Shown: piece by piece, positions 39,335 through 52,084 of the stretch
How the letters are laid out: each line of letters starts with the position of its first letter
How positions within the stretch are numbered: the first letter of the stretch is position 1
Source: Haliea sp.
Lineage (GTDB): Bacteria; Pseudomonadota; Gammaproteobacteria; Pseudomonadales; Halieaceae
NCBI GenBank assembly: GCA_030730585.1
Contig: JANQUV010000010.1
Location: 52,907 to 116,906 of the forward strand
Length of the DNA: 64,000 nt
Reading direction: 5' to 3'
The notes under the pieces: generated by a model
Database searches by the model: none
What the model was told of the DNA's origin: nothing
Seen by the model: only the letters and a program-made list of their open reading frames with translations
Position numbers and translations under genes: made by a program

Positions 39335-40627
39335 TCAGCCGCGCTCATCCAAAGAGACGAAGTCGCGCTGGGTATAGCCGGTATAAAGCTGCCTTGGGCG
39401 GCCTATACGATAGCTGCCGCTGATCATTTCATTCCAGTGTGCGACCCAGCCCACGGTGCGGCCAACCGCAAAAATGACGGTAAACATGCTGGTTGGTATG
39501 CCGATCGCCTTGAGGATGATGCCGGAGTAGAAGTCGACATTGGGGTACAGCTTGCGCTCGATGAAGTATGGATCCTCCAGTGCAATTTGTTCCAGACGTT
39601 TGGCTATTGCCAGCAGTGGGTCGTTATCGATGCCGAGCTCAGCCAGCACATCGTCCGCCGCCTCCTTCATGACCTTCGCCCGTGGATCAAAGTTCTTGTA
39701 AACCCGATGGCCAAAGCCCATCAGGCGGAAAGGGTCGTCTTTGTCTTTGGCGCGTGCGACAAACTCATCGATACGGGACACGTCGCCAATCTCTTCCAGC
39801 ATTTCCAGCACGGCTTCGTTGGCACCGCCGTGAGACGGGCCCCATAAAGCCGCTATGCCTGCAGCCATGCAGGCAAAGGGGTTCGCTCCGGAGGATCCGG
39901 CCAGACGCACGGTCGAGGTAGAGGCATTCTGTTCGTGGTCGGCATGCAGCAGGAAGATTCGGTCCATGGCTTTCGCCAAAACCGGGCTCACGTTGCTGGG
40001 CTCGCAGGGGTTGCCGAACATCATATGCAGGAAGTTTTCAGCGTAGCCCATGGTGTTATCGGGGTACATAAAGGGCTGGCCGATGGAGAATTTGTAGCTC
40101 ATGGCCGCCAGAGTAGGCATTTTTGCAATAAGGCGGAACGCGGCAACCTGGCGATGATGTTCATCGGAGATATCCAGAGAGTCGTGATAAAAAGCGGACA
40201 AAGCGCCGACAACGCCACACATGACCGCCATTGGGTGGGCGTCGCGGCGGAAGCCGTTAAAGAACGTACGGATTTGTTCATGCACCATGGTATGGCGCTT
40301 GACCGTTGTGACGAAGGCGTCTTTTTCCTGCGCGGTGGGCAGCTCTCCGTAGAGCAGGAGGTAGCAGGTTTCTAGGTAGTCGCTGTGTTCGGCGAGCTGG
40401 TCGATGGGATAGCCGCGGTGCAGTAAAATGCCCTTTCCACCATCTATATAAGTGATCTTCGATTCGCAAGCCGCCGTGGATACAAACCCCGGGTCATAAG
40501 TGAACATGTCGCCGGCTGTTAGGCTGCCAACGTCTATGACGTCTGGGCCCAGCGTGCCAGAGTAAACGGGAAGTTCAAAGATCTGGTCGACTCCGTCTAC
40601 CTTCAGAGTTGCTTTTTTGTCGCTCAT
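39335..40627 (-). CDS. gltA: Citrate synthase (type II)
   Basis: Citrate synthase condenses acetyl-CoA and oxaloacetate to start the TCA cycle. The 430-residue protein has an N-terminal beta domain typical of the hexameric, NADH-regulated Gram-negative enzyme ([12 protein letters not shown]). Active-site segments are [34 protein letters not shown] and [14 protein letters not shown]. The track ORF begins at 40741; the ATG at 40627 has AGGA six bases upstream and a strong promoter above it. It is divergent from sdhC. Confidence 0.97.
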   Translation of the reverse strand: MSDKKATLKVDGVDQIFELPVYSGTLGPDVIDVGSLTAGDMFTYDPGFVSTAACESKITYIDGGKGILLHRGYPIDQLAEHSDYLETCYLLLYGELPTAQEKDAFVTTVKRHTMVHEQIRTFFNGFRRDAHPMAVMCGVVGALSAFYHDSLDISDEHHRQVAAFRLIAKMPTLAAMSYKFSIGQPFMYPDNTMGYAENFLHMMFGNPCEPSNVSPVLAKAMDRIFLLHADHEQNASTSTVRLAGSSGANPFACMAAGIAALWGPSHGGANEAVLEMLEEIGDVSRIDEFVARAKDKDDPFRLMGFGHRVYKNFDPRAKVMKEAADDVLAELGIDNDPLLAIAKRLEQIALEDPYFIERKLYPNVDFYSGIILKAIGIPTSMFTVIFAVGRTVGWVAHWNEMISGSYRIGRPRQLYTGYTQRDFVSLDERG

Positions 40628-40661
40628 GAAAGTCCTGCGATGTGGTTCTGTGGGGTGCACA

Positions 40662-40689
40662 ACTATAAAGTCTCGACAGCTTTTGTCAA
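40662..40689 (-). promoter_or_regulatory. Promoter of gltA
   Basis: On the minus strand a perfect TTGACA (40684-40689) is followed after 16 bases by TATAGT (40662-40667). The start of transcription would lie about 30 bases before the gltA ATG. Confidence 0.75.
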
Positions 40690-40812
40690 TTAATCTGGCT
40701 CCATTTGCGATCAACTTGACGCTTTTGGCGGCTAAAGTCACCTATCGCGAAAGCCGAAGATCGGCGACGTTCGCGACAGCGGGTCTTCCAGTGGTGTGCC
40801 CCGGTGAGAGGT

Positions 40813-40841
40813 TTGTAATTGATCACGCATCGCCCTATAAT
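40813..40841 (+). promoter_or_regulatory. Promoter of sdhCDAB
   Basis: TTGTAA (40813-40818), a 17-base spacer and a perfect TATAAT (40836-40841). The message would carry a leader of about 100 bases before the sdhC GTG, enough for post-transcriptional control. Confidence 0.7.
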
Positions 40842-40948
40842 TCCGCGCGCTTTCTCTCTAGGGTTTTAGCGAAAAACAAGAGCGCCAGGCTGCTTCGGCC
40901 GGCCCCATTAATCGCCCTTGTGGCGTCTGTAACGGTGGTGAGTGAACT

Positions 40949-41323
40949 GTGAAAGACAAACGTCCCGTCAATTTGGACATCGGCAGTATGCGGCTTCCCA
41001 TAACCGCGTGGGCATCTATTACCCACCGAGCATCCGGTGTTTTTCTTTTTGTAGCTATGGTGTTTTTGTTGTGGGCCTTGGATATGAGCCTTAGCAGCGC
41101 CGAGGGTTTTGCCCAGTTGCAGGACACCCTCAGTGGCCCGCTGGCCAAGCTTGTTTTGTGGGCAATTTCGGCAGGACTGATCTATCACGCCCTGGCGGGT
41201 GTAAAACACATTGTTATGGATTTCGGTATCGGTGAGAGTTTTGAAGGCGGGGTGCTGGGTGCGCGCATCGTGATTGTCTTGGCTGTGGTACTGACTATTC
41301 TTGCGGGGGCGCTGATATGGTAA
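40949..41323 (+). CDS. sdhC: Succinate dehydrogenase cytochrome b556 subunit SdhC
   Basis: This 124-residue membrane anchor of complex II binds heme b and ubiquinone. Three membrane helices are visible. RPVNLDI and ITHRASGVFLF contain the conserved Ser/Arg quinone-site segment (SITHRASG), and YHALAGVKH holds the heme-ligand histidine. The GTG start is supported by the typical MKDKRPVNLD N-terminus. It overlaps sdhD by seven bases. Confidence 0.94.
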   Translation: MKDKRPVNLDIGSMRLPITAWASITHRASGVFLFVAMVFLLWALDMSLSSAEGFAQLQDTLSGPLAKLVLWAISAGLIYHALAGVKHIVMDFGIGESFEGGVLGARIVIVLAVVLTILAGALIW

Positions 41324-41679
41324 CTGCAATCACGAGTTTTGGCCGTTCTGGCACTTCAGACTGGTTAGTGCAGCGCGTCAGCGGTGTTATTTTGTTGGCA
41401 TACTTTGTGTTTATCGCTGCGGTGGTAGTGACAGGCGTCGACTACGCTGGCTGGAAGGCTCTGTTCGGTCAAACCTGGGTGCGTGTGTTCAGTTTGATGG
41501 CCGTGTTGTCGCTGGCGGCTCACGCCTGGATCGGGTTGTGGGCGGTGGTCACGGACTACCTGACTGAACGCATGATGGGCACCTCCGGTAATGTGCTGCG
41601 TATTTCTGCACAGCTTGTTATTGCATTGATTCTTTTTGTGTACGTGGTCTGGGGCGTGCAAATCCTCTGGGGATATTGA
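41317..41679 (+). CDS. sdhD: Succinate dehydrogenase membrane anchor SdhD
   Basis: This second anchor subunit of complex II has 120 residues and three membrane helices. The N-terminal segment DWLVQRVSGVILL and the AHAWIGLWAVVTDY region, with the heme histidine and quinone-site residues, are characteristic. It begins inside sdhC and ends three bases before sdhA. Confidence 0.93.
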   Translation: MVTAITSFGRSGTSDWLVQRVSGVILLAYFVFIAAVVVTGVDYAGWKALFGQTWVRVFSLMAVLSLAAHAWIGLWAVVTDYLTERMMGTSGNVLRISAQLVIALILFVYVVWGVQILWGY

Positions 41680-41682
41680 ACT

Positions 41683-43455
41683 ATGACAGCATTGCGAACG
41701 ATTTCATTTGATGGCGTGATCGTCGGTGGCGGCGGGGCGGGTATGCGTGCTGCGCTGCAATTGTCGCAGTCCGGGTACAAGACTGCGGTTATTTCCAAGG
41801 TGTTCCCGACGCGCTCACACACGGTGTCTGCGCAGGGTGGAATTACCTGTGCGATTGCCAGTGCTGATCCCAATGATGATTGGCGCTGGCACATGTATGA
41901 CACCGTCAAGGGTTCTGATTATATCGGCGACCAAGACGCCATTGAGTATATGTGCAGCGTAGGTCCGGAAGCGGTTTTTGAGCTTGAGCACATGGGTCTG
42001 CCGTTTTCCCGCACGGAAGAGGGGCGTATTTACCAGCGGCCTTTTGGTGGTCAGTCCAAGGGTCCTGGTGATTCGACGCAGGCGGCACGTACCTGCGCTG
42101 CGGCAGACCGCACCGGTCACGCACTGCTGCACACGCTGTACCAGGGCAATATCAAAAATGAAACGGTGTTCTTCAACGAGTGGTACGCCACCGACCTGGT
42201 GAAGAACCAGGACGGCGCGGTTGTTGGCGTGATTGCCATTTGTATGGAAACCGGTGAAACGGTCTATGTAAAAGCCAAGGCAACAGTCTTTGCCACCGGC
42301 GGTGCGGGCCGTATTTACGCCTCTACTACCAACGCTCACATTAATACCGGTGACGGTATCGGTATGGCGCTGCGCGCAGGCTTCCCGGTGCAGGACATCG
42401 AAATGTGGCAGTTCCACCCGACCGGCATTTATGGTGCGGGTACGCTGGTCACTGAAGGGTGTCGTGGTGAAGGCGGCTATTTGATTAACAAGGACGGCGA
42501 ACGCTTTATGGAGCGTTATGCGCCGAACGCCAAAGACCTCGCGGGCCGTGACGTTGTGGCACGCTCCATGGTGCTGGAAATACTCGAGGGCCGCGGTTGT
42601 GGACCCGAGGCCGATCACGTCTTCCTGAAGCTCGATCATCTCGGCGAAGAGGTTCTTGAATCGCGTTTGCCGGGCATATGCGAGTTGTCTCGCACCTTTG
42701 CACACGTCGATCCGGTGAAGGCGCCGATTCCGGTAGTGCCTACCTGCCATTACATGATGGGTGGTATCCCCACCAACGTTCACGGTCAGGCGCTGACCGT
42801 CGATGCGCAGGGCAAGGATCACATTATCCCCGGGCTCTATGCCTGCGGCGAAGTGGCCTGTGTGTCTGTGCACGGCGCCAACCGGCTGGGTGGTAATTCC
42901 CTGTTGGATCTCGTGGTATTTGGGCGTGCATCTGGCCTGTTTATCGAGAAAGCGCTGCGTGAGGGCATCGACATGCGCGATGCGTCTTCGTCAGACATCG
43001 AACAGGGCATGTCGCGCCTGCGTCGCCTTGACGCGGCCACCGGCAGTGACAAGTTCCCGGACCTGCGGAAAGAATTGCAAAACGTTATGCAAAACTACTT
43101 TGGCGTATTCCGCAAAGGCGAGTTCATGCAGGAAGGCATCCGCAAGCTGGCTGATTTGCGTGGCCGTATCGAAGGCGCGGCACTCACCGACAAGAGCAAC
43201 ACGTTCAATACCGCGCGGATTGAAGCGCTGGAGTTGCAAAACTTGCTGGAAGTGGCGGAGGCGACTGCCATAACCGCGGAGGAGCGCAAGGAAAGCCGTG
43301 GTGCCCATGCGCGTGACGACTTTCAGGAACGTGACGACGAAAATTGGCTGTGTCACTCCATGTATTACCCCGAGGACAAGCGGGTTGGCAAGCGCGCGGT
43401 GAACTTCAAGCCACGCACTGTGCCCACGTTTGAGCCTATGGCTCGTACGTATTAA
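41683..43455 (+). CDS. sdhA: Succinate dehydrogenase flavoprotein subunit SdhA
   Basis: SdhA oxidises succinate to fumarate with covalent FAD. The 590-residue protein has the dinucleotide fold [11 protein letters not shown], then [11 protein letters not shown] with the FAD-linked histidine near residue 46. Active-site segments QFHPTGIYG and [10 protein letters not shown] follow, then [10 protein letters not shown]. The C-terminus [12 protein letters not shown]... KPRTV is typical of proteobacterial SdhA. It lies between sdhD and sdhB in the standard order. Confidence 0.98.
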   Translation: MTALRTISFDGVIVGGGGAGMRAALQLSQSGYKTAVISKVFPTRSHTVSAQGGITCAIASADPNDDWRWHMYDTVKGSDYIGDQDAIEYMCSVGPEAVFELEHMGLPFSRTEEGRIYQRPFGGQSKGPGDSTQAARTCAAADRTGHALLHTLYQGNIKNETVFFNEWYATDLVKNQDGAVVGVIAICMETGETVYVKAKATVFATGGAGRIYASTTNAHINTGDGIGMALRAGFPVQDIEMWQFHPTGIYGAGTLVTEGCRGEGGYLINKDGERFMERYAPNAKDLAGRDVVARSMVLEILEGRGCGPEADHVFLKLDHLGEEVLESRLPGICELSRTFAHVDPVKAPIPVVPTCHYMMGGIPTNVHGQALTVDAQGKDHIIPGLYACGEVACVSVHGANRLGGNSLLDLVVFGRASGLFIEKALREGIDMRDASSSDIEQGMSRLRRLDAATGSDKFPDLRKELQNVMQNYFGVFRKGEFMQEGIRKLADLRGRIEGAALTDKSNTFNTARIEALELQNLLEVAEATAITAEERKESRGAHARDDFQERDDENWLCHSMYYPEDKRVGKRAVNFKPRTVPTFEPMARTY

Positions 43456-43485
43456 CGTCTGTATAGCGACTCAGAGGTCATTAAT

Positions 43486-44190
43486 ATGCTGCAAGTAAGC
43501 ATTTATCGTTATAACCCGGAAACTGACCAGCAGCCCTACATGCAGGATTTCCAGTTTGATACCGAGGGCAAAGACCTGATGGTGCTGGACGTGCTGGAGC
43601 AGCTCAAGGCGAGGGATAGCTCGGTCACCTACCGGCGTTCTTGTCGCGAAGGCGTGTGCGGCTCTGATGGGCTGAACATCAATGGCAAGAACGGTTTGGC
43701 GTGCATCACGCCTTTGTCGGATACAGTCAAGAACAACAAGCTGGTGATTCGCCCGCTGCCCGGCCTGCCGGTGATTCGCGACCTGATCGTCGACATGAGC
43801 ATGTTTTACGCTCAGTACGAAAAAATTCAGCCCTATTTGCAGAACAATACGCCGGCTCCCGCTATTGAGCGCCTGCAGTCTCCTGAGGACCGTGCCAAGT
43901 TGGATGGCCTTTATGAGTGCATTCTGTGCGCCTGTTGCTCAACCAGCTGCCCCTCGTTCTGGTGGAACCCCGACCGTTTTATCGGCCCGGCTGGCCTGCT
44001 GCAGGCCTACCGCTTTCTGGCCGATACGCGAGACACGGCGACGGATGAGCGTTTGTCGCGGCTGGATGATCCGTTCAGCGTTTTCCGTTGTCATGGCATC
44101 CAGAATTGTGTCAATGTGTGCCCCAAGGGTTTGAATCCGACCCGCGCCATTGGCCATATTCGTACGATGCTGCTAACCCGGGCAACCTGA
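43486..44190 (+). CDS. sdhB: Succinate dehydrogenase iron-sulfur subunit SdhB
   Basis: This 234-residue subunit carries electrons from SdhA to quinone. It shows the 2Fe-2S ligands in CREGVCGSDG plus the later Cys of GKNGLAC, 4Fe-4S ligands in CILCACCSTSCP, and 3Fe-4S ligands in CHGIQNCVNVCPKGLNP. All clusters are intact. A 61-base gap with no obvious promoter separates it from sucA. Confidence 0.97.
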   Translation: MLQVSIYRYNPETDQQPYMQDFQFDTEGKDLMVLDVLEQLKARDSSVTYRRSCREGVCGSDGLNINGKNGLACITPLSDTVKNNKLVIRPLPGLPVIRDLIVDMSMFYAQYEKIQPYLQNNTPAPAIERLQSPEDRAKLDGLYECILCACCSTSCPSFWWNPDRFIGPAGLLQAYRFLADTRDTATDERLSRLDDPFSVFRCHGIQNCVNVCPKGLNPTRAIGHIRTMLLTRAT

Positions 44191-44251
44191 TTTTAAACAC
44201 GGTGTTATCAGCCGGAACGCCACCGGCCTAATCCAATCCCGGAAGGGCATA

Positions 44252-47110
44252 ATGCAAGAGAGTCCGATGGAGCTTCTGAGAAGGAGCTCCCATATTTCTG
44301 GCGGCAACGCCACCTATGTCGAGGATTTGTACGAATCCTACCTGCGGGACCCGAAAGGGATTCCAGATCAGTGGCGAGACTACTTTGATCAGTTGCCTCG
44401 TGTGGCATCGGCGACCGCGCAAATGCACGATGTGCCGCACTCTACCATCCGTGACCGCTTTGCTCAGATCAGCAAGATGCGCGTGCGCACCGAAGCGACG
44501 GTTGCGCATGATTCGCAAGCCACGGAGTACGAGCGTAAGCAGGTTAAGGTGGTGCAGCTGGTGTCTGCCTACCGGCAGCGCGGCCATCAAAAAGCCAGCC
44601 TGGATCCTTTGCGTCTGCACGTGCGAGAACCGGTCCCGGATCTCGACCTGTCGTTTCACCAGCTGTCTGCCGCTGACCTGGATACCGTGTTCCAGACGGG
44701 CAGCATGTATATTGGTAAAGCCGATGCAACACTCGGCGAAATAGTTGATTCCCTCGAGTCCACTTACTGCCACACGATCGGTGCGGAGTTTATGCATATC
44801 GTGGACACTGAGCAGCGGCACTGGATCATGCAGCGCATGGAGTCTGTGCGCTCCGCGCCCGGCTACTCGGACGAAGTGCGCAAACAGATTCTGCGCCGCC
44901 TGATCAAAGCGGAGGGGCTTGAAAAGTCACTCGGTTCCAAATACCCGGGTACCAAGCGCTTTGGCCTTGAGGGCGGAGAGTCACTGATTCCCATGCTCTC
45001 TGAAATGGTGCAGCGTATCGGGTCCTATGGCGCCAAGGAAATCGTTATCGGCATGGCGCACCGTGGCCGCTTGAATGTGCTGATTAATATTTTTGGCAAA
45101 AAACCCTCGGACCTGTTTGCGGAATTCGAAGGGCGTGTGGTGTATGACAAGTCCGGTGACGTGAAATACCACCAGGGCTTTTCCTCCAATTTGATGACGT
45201 CGGGCGGGGAGGTGCACTTGGCGCTGGCCTTCAACCCCTCGCACCTTGAAATTGTGTCGCCGGTGGTGGAAGGCTCGGTGCGGGCACGCCAGGAACGGCG
45301 CAAGGATGCAGAGGGCGATACGGTGGTGCCTGTGGTCATTCACGGGGACGCGGCTTTTGCCGGGCAGGGCGTGGTTATGGAGACGTTCCAGATGTCTCAG
45401 ACCCGCGCCTACAAAACGGGCGGTACCCTGCATCTGGTGCTCAACAACCAGGTGGGCTTTACCACCAGCGACCGTGAAGATGCACGCTCCACAGAATACT
45501 GCACCGATGTCGCCAAAATGGTGCAAGCGCCAATTTTTCACGTCAACGCAGACGACCCGGAAGCGGTGCACTTTGTGACACAGCTGGCCGTGGATTTCCG
45601 CAACACCTTTAAGCGCGATGTTGTGGTTGACCTGGTATGTTACCGACGCCGTGGCCACAACGAGGCTGACGAGCCTTCCGTCACTCAGCCGCGCATGTAT
45701 GAGCGTATTCGTAAGCAAAAAACGACGCGTGACCTGTATGCCGCCAAACTGGTGGAGCAGGGCGTACTCACTGCTGAAGAAGACGAATACCTGGTTAACG
45801 AATATCGTGAGTCACTCGATCGCGGTGAGCCCTTGGTCAGTGGCCTTGTGTCTGAGTCAGATGCGAGCCTGTTTGTTGACTGGAACCCATACCTGGGCCA
45901 CGAGTGGACGTTGCACTGCGACACGCGGATGGATATTCAGGCGCTGCAGCAGCTGGCGCAGGAAACGAATACGGCACCCGCCAGCTTCCCCCTGCAGCGT
46001 CAGGTGAGCAAAATTCTTGAAGACCGCCGGAAGATGGCTGCAGGTGCCATGCCCTTGAACTGGGGCGCCGCTGAGACCTTGGCCTATGCCAGCCTCCTGC
46101 AGGCGGGGTATCCGGTACGTCTGACGGGGCAGGATGTAGGGCGCGGGACGTTTTCTCACCGCCATGCGGTACTGCACAACCAGAAAGACGCATCGCGGTA
46201 CGTACCACTGCAACATATCAGCAAAGACCAGGCGCAGTTTGGTATTTATGATTCCCTGTTGTCTGAGGAGGCTGTGCTGGCATTTGAGTACGGTTATTCC
46301 ACCACATCACCCACCGGTTTGGTGATTTGGGAGGCCCAGTTTGGCGACTTCGCCAACGGCGCGCAGGTGGTGATTGATCAGTTCATTACCAGTGGCGAGC
46401 ACAAGTGGTCACGGCTCTGCGGCTTGACCATGTTGCTGCCGCACGGCTATGAAGGGCAGGGGCCGGAGCACTCATCTGCACGGTTGGAGCGCTTCCTGCA
46501 AATGTGTGCGGAACACAACATCCAGGTGTGCGTGCCGACCACCCCGGCTCAGGTGTTCCACATGTTGCGCCGCCAGGCTATTCGGCCGGTGCGCAAGCCG
46601 CTGGTGGTGATGTCGCCGAAGAGCCTGCTGCGCCACAAGGAAGCCGTGTCCTCGCTGGAGGACCTTGCTCATGGGCATTTCCATAACGCGCTTGACGACC
46701 CGGAAGCTATCGACAAAAACGCGGTGACGCGCCTTATTCTGTGCAGCGGCAAGGTCTATTACGATTTGGTCGCCGCGCGTCGTGAAAGGGGTTTAACCGA
46801 TGTGGCCTTTATCCGGCTGGAACAGCTCTATCCGTTTCCTGAGGCTGAGCTGTTGCAGGTGCTGGGCAGTTACCCCAACGTCACTGATGCAGCCTGGTGC
46901 CAGGAAGAGCCGCAAAACCAGGGGGCCTGGTATTCAAGTCAGCATCATATGCGGCGCGTAATGTACGCCCACAAACCTGATGTTTATTTGCGTTATGCTG
47001 GCCGAGATCCTTCTGCGGCGCCTGCGGCGGGCTATATGGCCCTGCACCTGGCGCAGCAAGAGGCGTTTATCAATGAAGCGCTGGCCCCAACATGGCTGGC
47101 CCAGAACTAG
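44252..47110 (+). CDS. sucA: 2-oxoglutarate dehydrogenase E1 component
   Basis: This thiamine-diphosphate E1 of the 2-oxoglutarate dehydrogenase complex has 952 residues, slightly longer than E. coli (933). The N-terminal E2-binding segment ([13 protein letters not shown]) is present, then [30 protein letters not shown] (TPP/Mg binding), [17 protein letters not shown] and [25 protein letters not shown] in outline. It is co-directional with sdh and sucB. The kor genes in this same window offer a second route for the same reaction. Confidence 0.98.
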   Translation: MQESPMELLRRSSHISGGNATYVEDLYESYLRDPKGIPDQWRDYFDQLPRVASATAQMHDVPHSTIRDRFAQISKMRVRTEATVAHDSQATEYERKQVKVVQLVSAYRQRGHQKASLDPLRLHVREPVPDLDLSFHQLSAADLDTVFQTGSMYIGKADATLGEIVDSLESTYCHTIGAEFMHIVDTEQRHWIMQRMESVRSAPGYSDEVRKQILRRLIKAEGLEKSLGSKYPGTKRFGLEGGESLIPMLSEMVQRIGSYGAKEIVIGMAHRGRLNVLINIFGKKPSDLFAEFEGRVVYDKSGDVKYHQGFSSNLMTSGGEVHLALAFNPSHLEIVSPVVEGSVRARQERRKDAEGDTVVPVVIHGDAAFAGQGVVMETFQMSQTRAYKTGGTLHLVLNNQVGFTTSDREDARSTEYCTDVAKMVQAPIFHVNADDPEAVHFVTQLAVDFRNTFKRDVVVDLVCYRRRGHNEADEPSVTQPRMYERIRKQKTTRDLYAAKLVEQGVLTAEEDEYLVNEYRESLDRGEPLVSGLVSESDASLFVDWNPYLGHEWTLHCDTRMDIQALQQLAQETNTAPASFPLQRQVSKILEDRRKMAAGAMPLNWGAAETLAYASLLQAGYPVRLTGQDVGRGTFSHRHAVLHNQKDASRYVPLQHISKDQAQFGIYDSLLSEEAVLAFEYGYSTTSPTGLVIWEAQFGDFANGAQVVIDQFITSGEHKWSRLCGLTMLLPHGYEGQGPEHSSARLERFLQMCAEHNIQVCVPTTPAQVFHMLRRQAIRPVRKPLVVMSPKSLLRHKEAVSSLEDLAHGHFHNALDDPEAIDKNAVTRLILCSGKVYYDLVAARRERGLTDVAFIRLEQLYPFPEAELLQVLGSYPNVTDAAWCQEEPQNQGAWYSSQHHMRRVMYAHKPDVYLRYAGRDPSAAPAAGYMALHLAQQEAFINEALAPTWLAQN

Positions 47111-47130
47111 CACTTTCCAAAGGAACTGAA

Positions 47131-48375
47131 ATGGCTATCGAAATCAAGGCCCCATCTTTCCCCGAGTCTGTTGCCGATGGGGAAATTGCGACATGGCACA
47201 AGCAGGAGGGGGAGTCGGTCTCGCGCGATGAACTGATCGTGGAAATCGAGACAGATAAAGTGGTGATGGAAGTGGTGGCGCCGGAAGACGGCGTCATCAG
47301 TAAAATCCATGTCGCCGAAGGCGAAACCATTCAGAGCGAGCAGTTGCTGGCGTTGCTGGAGCCTGGTGCCGCAGCGGCTAGTAAAGAGCCTGCGGCCGCC
47401 GCAGCGCCCGCATCGGCCAGCGCGCCAGCGAACACAGAGGGCGCTGATGCGCAGGGCCTCATGGGGCCCGCAGCGCGGCAGCTGGTAGAAGAGCACAAAC
47501 TGGATGCCGCCTCTATTGCGGGCACCGGCAAGGGCGGCCGAATTACCAAAGAAGATGTACAGGCACATTTAAAAGACAAGCCGGCTGCAGCTGCCAGCCC
47601 CGCCAACGCCCCCACAGTCACTGCAGCGAAAGCCAAGGACATGCCTCAGGTGCCGGCCGCCCCTACAGGCGAGCGCATCGAAAAGCGCGTACCGATGACG
47701 CGCATGCGCGCACGCATCGCTGAGCGGCTGATGGACGCCACGCACGGCACGGCCATGCTGACCACCTTCAACGAGGTGAACATGGCGCCGGTAATGGCGC
47801 TGCGTGAGAAGTATAAGGAGCAGTTCGAGAAGGTCCATAACGGTACCCGTCTCGGGTTCATGGGCTTTTTTGTTAAGGCCTGCTGTGAAGCTTTGAAGCG
47901 CTTCCCAGAGGTGAACGCGTCCATCGATGGCACCGATGTGGTCTACCACGGCTATCAGGATATTGGCGTCGCGGTTTCTGCCCCGGGCGGCTTGGTTGTG
48001 CCGGTGTTACGCGATGCTGACTTCATGAGCCTTGCGGACGTTGAAGCAGCGATTCGTGATCTCGGCTTGCGTGCGCGCGATAGCAAACTGACTATTGACG
48101 ATATGATCGGCGGTACCTTTACTGTTACCAATGGCGGCGTATTCGGTTCCCTGCTGTCCACCCCTATTCTGAACCCGCCACAGACGGGTATTCTAGGCAT
48201 GCACAAGATTCAGGAGCGGCCCATGGCCGTGAATGGCGAAGTCGTTATATTGCCAATGATGTACCTCGCGCTGTCCTATGATCACCGGCTGATTGACGGC
48301 AAGACCGCAGTGCAATTCTTGGTGGCAGTGAAAGACCTGATCGAAGATCCGGCTCGCATCCTGCTGCAGCTGTAA
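47131..48375 (+). CDS. sucB: Dihydrolipoyllysine succinyltransferase (E2)
   Basis: This E2 core of the 2-oxoglutarate dehydrogenase complex has 414 residues. The lipoyl domain (1-75) has the modified lysine in [11 protein letters not shown]. An Ala/Pro linker precedes the peripheral-subunit-binding domain ([25 protein letters not shown]), a second linker, and the catalytic domain ending with the active-site histidine in [16 protein letters not shown]. The track start at 47092 overlaps sucA; ATG 47131 has AAAGGA eight bases upstream. Confidence 0.97.
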   Translation: MAIEIKAPSFPESVADGEIATWHKQEGESVSRDELIVEIETDKVVMEVVAPEDGVISKIHVAEGETIQSEQLLALLEPGAAAASKEPAAAAAPASASAPANTEGADAQGLMGPAARQLVEEHKLDAASIAGTGKGGRITKEDVQAHLKDKPAAAASPANAPTVTAAKAKDMPQVPAAPTGERIEKRVPMTRMRARIAERLMDATHGTAMLTTFNEVNMAPVMALREKYKEQFEKVHNGTRLGFMGFFVKACCEALKRFPEVNASIDGTDVVYHGYQDIGVAVSAPGGLVVPVLRDADFMSLADVEAAIRDLGLRARDSKLTIDDMIGGTFTVTNGGVFGSLLSTPILNPPQTGILGMHKIQERPMAVNGEVVILPMMYLALSYDHRLIDGKTAVQFLVAVKDLIEDPARILLQL

Positions 48376-49839
<1,464 letters not shown>

Positions 49840-49898
49840 ATTTTGCCCGTCGTGCGCGTATAAAAACGATTCTTGCGCAGACGAGGCACTAGGGGGTG

Positions 49899-49916
49899 TG
49901 GGCCCGTGAGGGCCCA
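49899..49916 (+). other. Intercistronic hairpin between lpd and sucC
   Basis: A perfect seven-base stem TGGGCCC/GGGCCCA closes a GTGA loop, a GNRA-type tetraloop in RNA. It lies in the 108-base gap, the widest in the suc block, and may be a processing or stabilising element. No T-run follows. Confidence 0.6.
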
Positions 49917-49947
49917 TTCCAGGACACTACGCAACACAGGATAGACC

Positions 49948-51117
49948 ATGAACCTTCACGAGTATCAGGGCAAGCAACTGTTTGCCGAGTACGGCTTGCC
50001 CGTATCCAAGGGTTATGCTGTCGATTCGCCGGAAGAGGCGGTTAAGGCAGCGGAAACCATCGGTGGTGACATGTGGGTCGTTAAGGCCCAGGTGCACGCA
50101 GGCGGCCGCGGTAAAGCGGGCGGCGTCAAGCTGGTGAAAACAACCGACGAAGTACGCGACTTTGCTGAAAACTGGCTGGGCAAGAACCTGGTGACCTACC
50201 AGACCGACGAAAATGGTCAGCCGGTCAGCAAAATTCTGGTTGAGACCTGCACCGATATCGCCGAAGAGTTGTATCTCGGTGCGGTAGTGGACCGTGCGAC
50301 ACGTCGCATTGTCTTCATGGCTTCGACCGAAGGTGGCGTCGAAATCGAGAAGGTTGCGGAAGAGACCCCGGAAAAAATCCTCCGCGCCATCATTGATCCT
50401 TTGGTGGGCGCGCAGCCTTACCAGGGCCGTGAACTTGCGTTCAAGCTGGGCCTGCAAGGCGATCAAATCAAGCAGTTTGTTAAGATTTTCATGGGCTTAG
50501 CGCTGTTATTTAAAGAGAAAGATCTTGCGCTAATTGAAGTGAATCCGCTGGTGATTACCGAGGCCGGCAACCTGCACTGCCTGGATGCCAAGCTGGGCGT
50601 TGATGGCAATGCCCTGTACCGCCAGCCCGGCCTGCGCGAAATGCACGACCCCTCTCAGGAAGATGCTCGCGAGGCGCATGCCGCCAAGTGGGAACTGAAC
50701 TACGTGGCTCTGGACGGCAACATCGGCTGCATGGTTAACGGCGCTGGCTTGGCCATGGGCACCATGGACATCGTCAAGCTGCACGGTGGTGCGCCAGCCA
50801 ACTTCCTGGATGTTGGCGGCGGTGCGACCAAGGAGCGTGTGTCTGAAGCATTCAAGATTATTTTGTCGGACGATAAAGTGAAAGCTGTGTTCATCAATAT
50901 CTTTGGTGGCATTGTGCGTTGCGACCTGATCGCCGAAGGCGTGATCGGCGCGGTACAGGAAATCGGTGTGAAGGTTCCGGTGGTTGTGCGTCTTGAGGGC
51001 AACAATGCAGAGCTCGGCCGCCAAGTACTGGCCGACAGCGGCCTCAACATTATTGCCGCAACCAGCCTCACCGATGCTGCCCAACAGGCAGTTAAAGCCG
51101 CTGAAGGAGTCGCCTGA
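49948..51117 (+). CDS. sucC: Succinyl-CoA synthetase beta subunit
   Basis: SucC makes ATP or GTP from succinyl-CoA in the TCA cycle. The 389-residue protein begins [18 protein letters not shown], a family hallmark. The ATP-grasp region includes [18 protein letters not shown], and the C-terminal CoA-ligase domain has [12 protein letters not shown]. It is one base from the sucD start codon. Confidence 0.98.
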   Translation: MNLHEYQGKQLFAEYGLPVSKGYAVDSPEEAVKAAETIGGDMWVVKAQVHAGGRGKAGGVKLVKTTDEVRDFAENWLGKNLVTYQTDENGQPVSKILVETCTDIAEELYLGAVVDRATRRIVFMASTEGGVEIEKVAEETPEKILRAIIDPLVGAQPYQGRELAFKLGLQGDQIKQFVKIFMGLALLFKEKDLALIEVNPLVITEAGNLHCLDAKLGVDGNALYRQPGLREMHDPSQEDAREAHAAKWELNYVALDGNIGCMVNGAGLAMGTMDIVKLHGGAPANFLDVGGGATKERVSEAFKIILSDDKVKAVFINIFGGIVRCDLIAEGVIGAVQEIGVKVPVVVRLEGNNAELGRQVLADSGLNIIAATSLTDAAQQAVKAAEGVA

Positions 51118-51118
51118 A

Positions 51119-51994
51119 ATGAGCATTCTTATTGACAAGAACACCAAGGTGATTTGCCAGGGCTTTACCGGCTCCCAGGGCACCTTTCATTCCGAGCAGG
51201 CTATTGCCTATGGCACCAAGATGGTCGGTGGTGTAACGCCTGGCAAAGGCGGCCAAACGCACCTTGGTCTTCCCGTGTTCAACACTGTGGCCGATGCCGT
51301 GGCAGAAACGGGCGCCCATGCGTCCGTCATTTACGTACCTGCTGCGTTCTGTAAAGACTCGATTCTTGAAGCCGCCAATAGCGGCATCAAGCTGATCGTG
51401 TGCATTACCGAAGGTATTCCAACGCTTGATATGCTCGACTGTAAGGTCAAGTGTGACGAGTTGGGTGTGCGGCTGATCGGGCCTAACTGCCCGGGCGTTA
51501 TTACTCCCGGCGAGTGCAAAATCGGCATCATGCCCGGCCACATCCACTTGCCAGGCAAAGTGGGCATCGTTTCCCGCTCCGGTACGCTCACTTATGAAGC
51601 AGTCAAGCAGACCACTGATGCGGGCTTTGGTCAGTCTACCTGCGTTGGTATTGGTGGTGACCCCATTCCTGGGTCTAACTTTATCGACATCCTGGCGATG
51701 TTCGAGAAAGACCCCGCCACGGAAGCTATTGTGATGATTGGCGAGATTGGTGGCACAGCTGAGGAAGAGGCGGCTGCATTTATCAAAGCCAATGTGACCA
51801 AGCCGGTTGTCTCCTACATTGCAGGTGTTACGGCGCCAAAGGGCAAGCGTATGGGCCACGCAGGCGCCATCATTTCAGGGGGTAAAGGTACGGCGGACGA
51901 AAAGTTTGCGGCACTGGAAGACGCGGGCGTAAAGACTGTCCGTAGCCTGGCAGACATCGGTAAGGCACTGGCTGAAGTCACCGGCTGGAAGTAA
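51119..51994 (+). CDS. sucD: Succinyl-CoA synthetase alpha subunit
   Basis: This 291-residue subunit binds CoA and carries the phosphohistidine. The CoA-binding fold is [17 protein letters not shown], followed by [10 protein letters not shown] and the active-site histidine in [11 protein letters not shown]. The track start at 50984 lies inside sucC; ATG 51119 has GGAG about nine bases upstream. A strong terminator follows. Confidence 0.98.
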   Translation: MSILIDKNTKVICQGFTGSQGTFHSEQAIAYGTKMVGGVTPGKGGQTHLGLPVFNTVADAVAETGAHASVIYVPAAFCKDSILEAANSGIKLIVCITEGIPTLDMLDCKVKCDELGVRLIGPNCPGVITPGECKIGIMPGHIHLPGKVGIVSRSGTLTYEAVKQTTDAGFGQSTCVGIGGDPIPGSNFIDILAMFEKDPATEAIVMIGEIGGTAEEEAAAFIKANVTKPVVSYIAGVTAPKGKRMGHAGAIISGGKGTADEKFAALEDAGVKTVRSLADIGKALAEVTGWK

Positions 51995-52037
51995 ATCCCT
52001 GGCTGCAGGCCTGCCGTTTTGGCGGCTGTGTTGGAAC

Positions 52038-52068
52038 ACAAAAAAGCCCGCTAAGCGGGCTTTTTTGT
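52038..52068. terminator. Bidirectional intrinsic terminator after sucD
   Basis: AAAAAAGCCCGC and GCGGGCTTTTTT flank a TAA loop, with T-runs on both strands. It sits between the convergent sucD and the lipoprotein gene and can end both transcripts. Confidence 0.93.
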
Positions 52069-52084
52069 GACCGACTGATGCAGG

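Larger units (their letters stand above)
40628..40948. promoter_or_regulatory. Divergent regulatory region between gltA and sdhC
   Basis: This 321-base gap holds the gltA promoter on one side and the sdh promoter on the other, listed separately. I see no convincing small gene; the ORFs reported here run into gltA or out of frame into sdhC. A further TTGACG at 40716 lacks a matching -10. Confidence 0.7.

Noticed and set aside
40617-40952. 111-residue ORF across the gltA-sdhC gap
   Set aside because: It starts inside gltA on the opposite strand and spans both promoters; no homology pattern.
41815-42873. 352-residue minus-strand ORF
   Set aside because: It lies entirely antisense to sdhA, which has all its family motifs; the translated sequence has no recognisable domain.
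44981-45718. 245-residue minus-strand ORF
   Set aside because: Antisense to the catalytic region of sucA.
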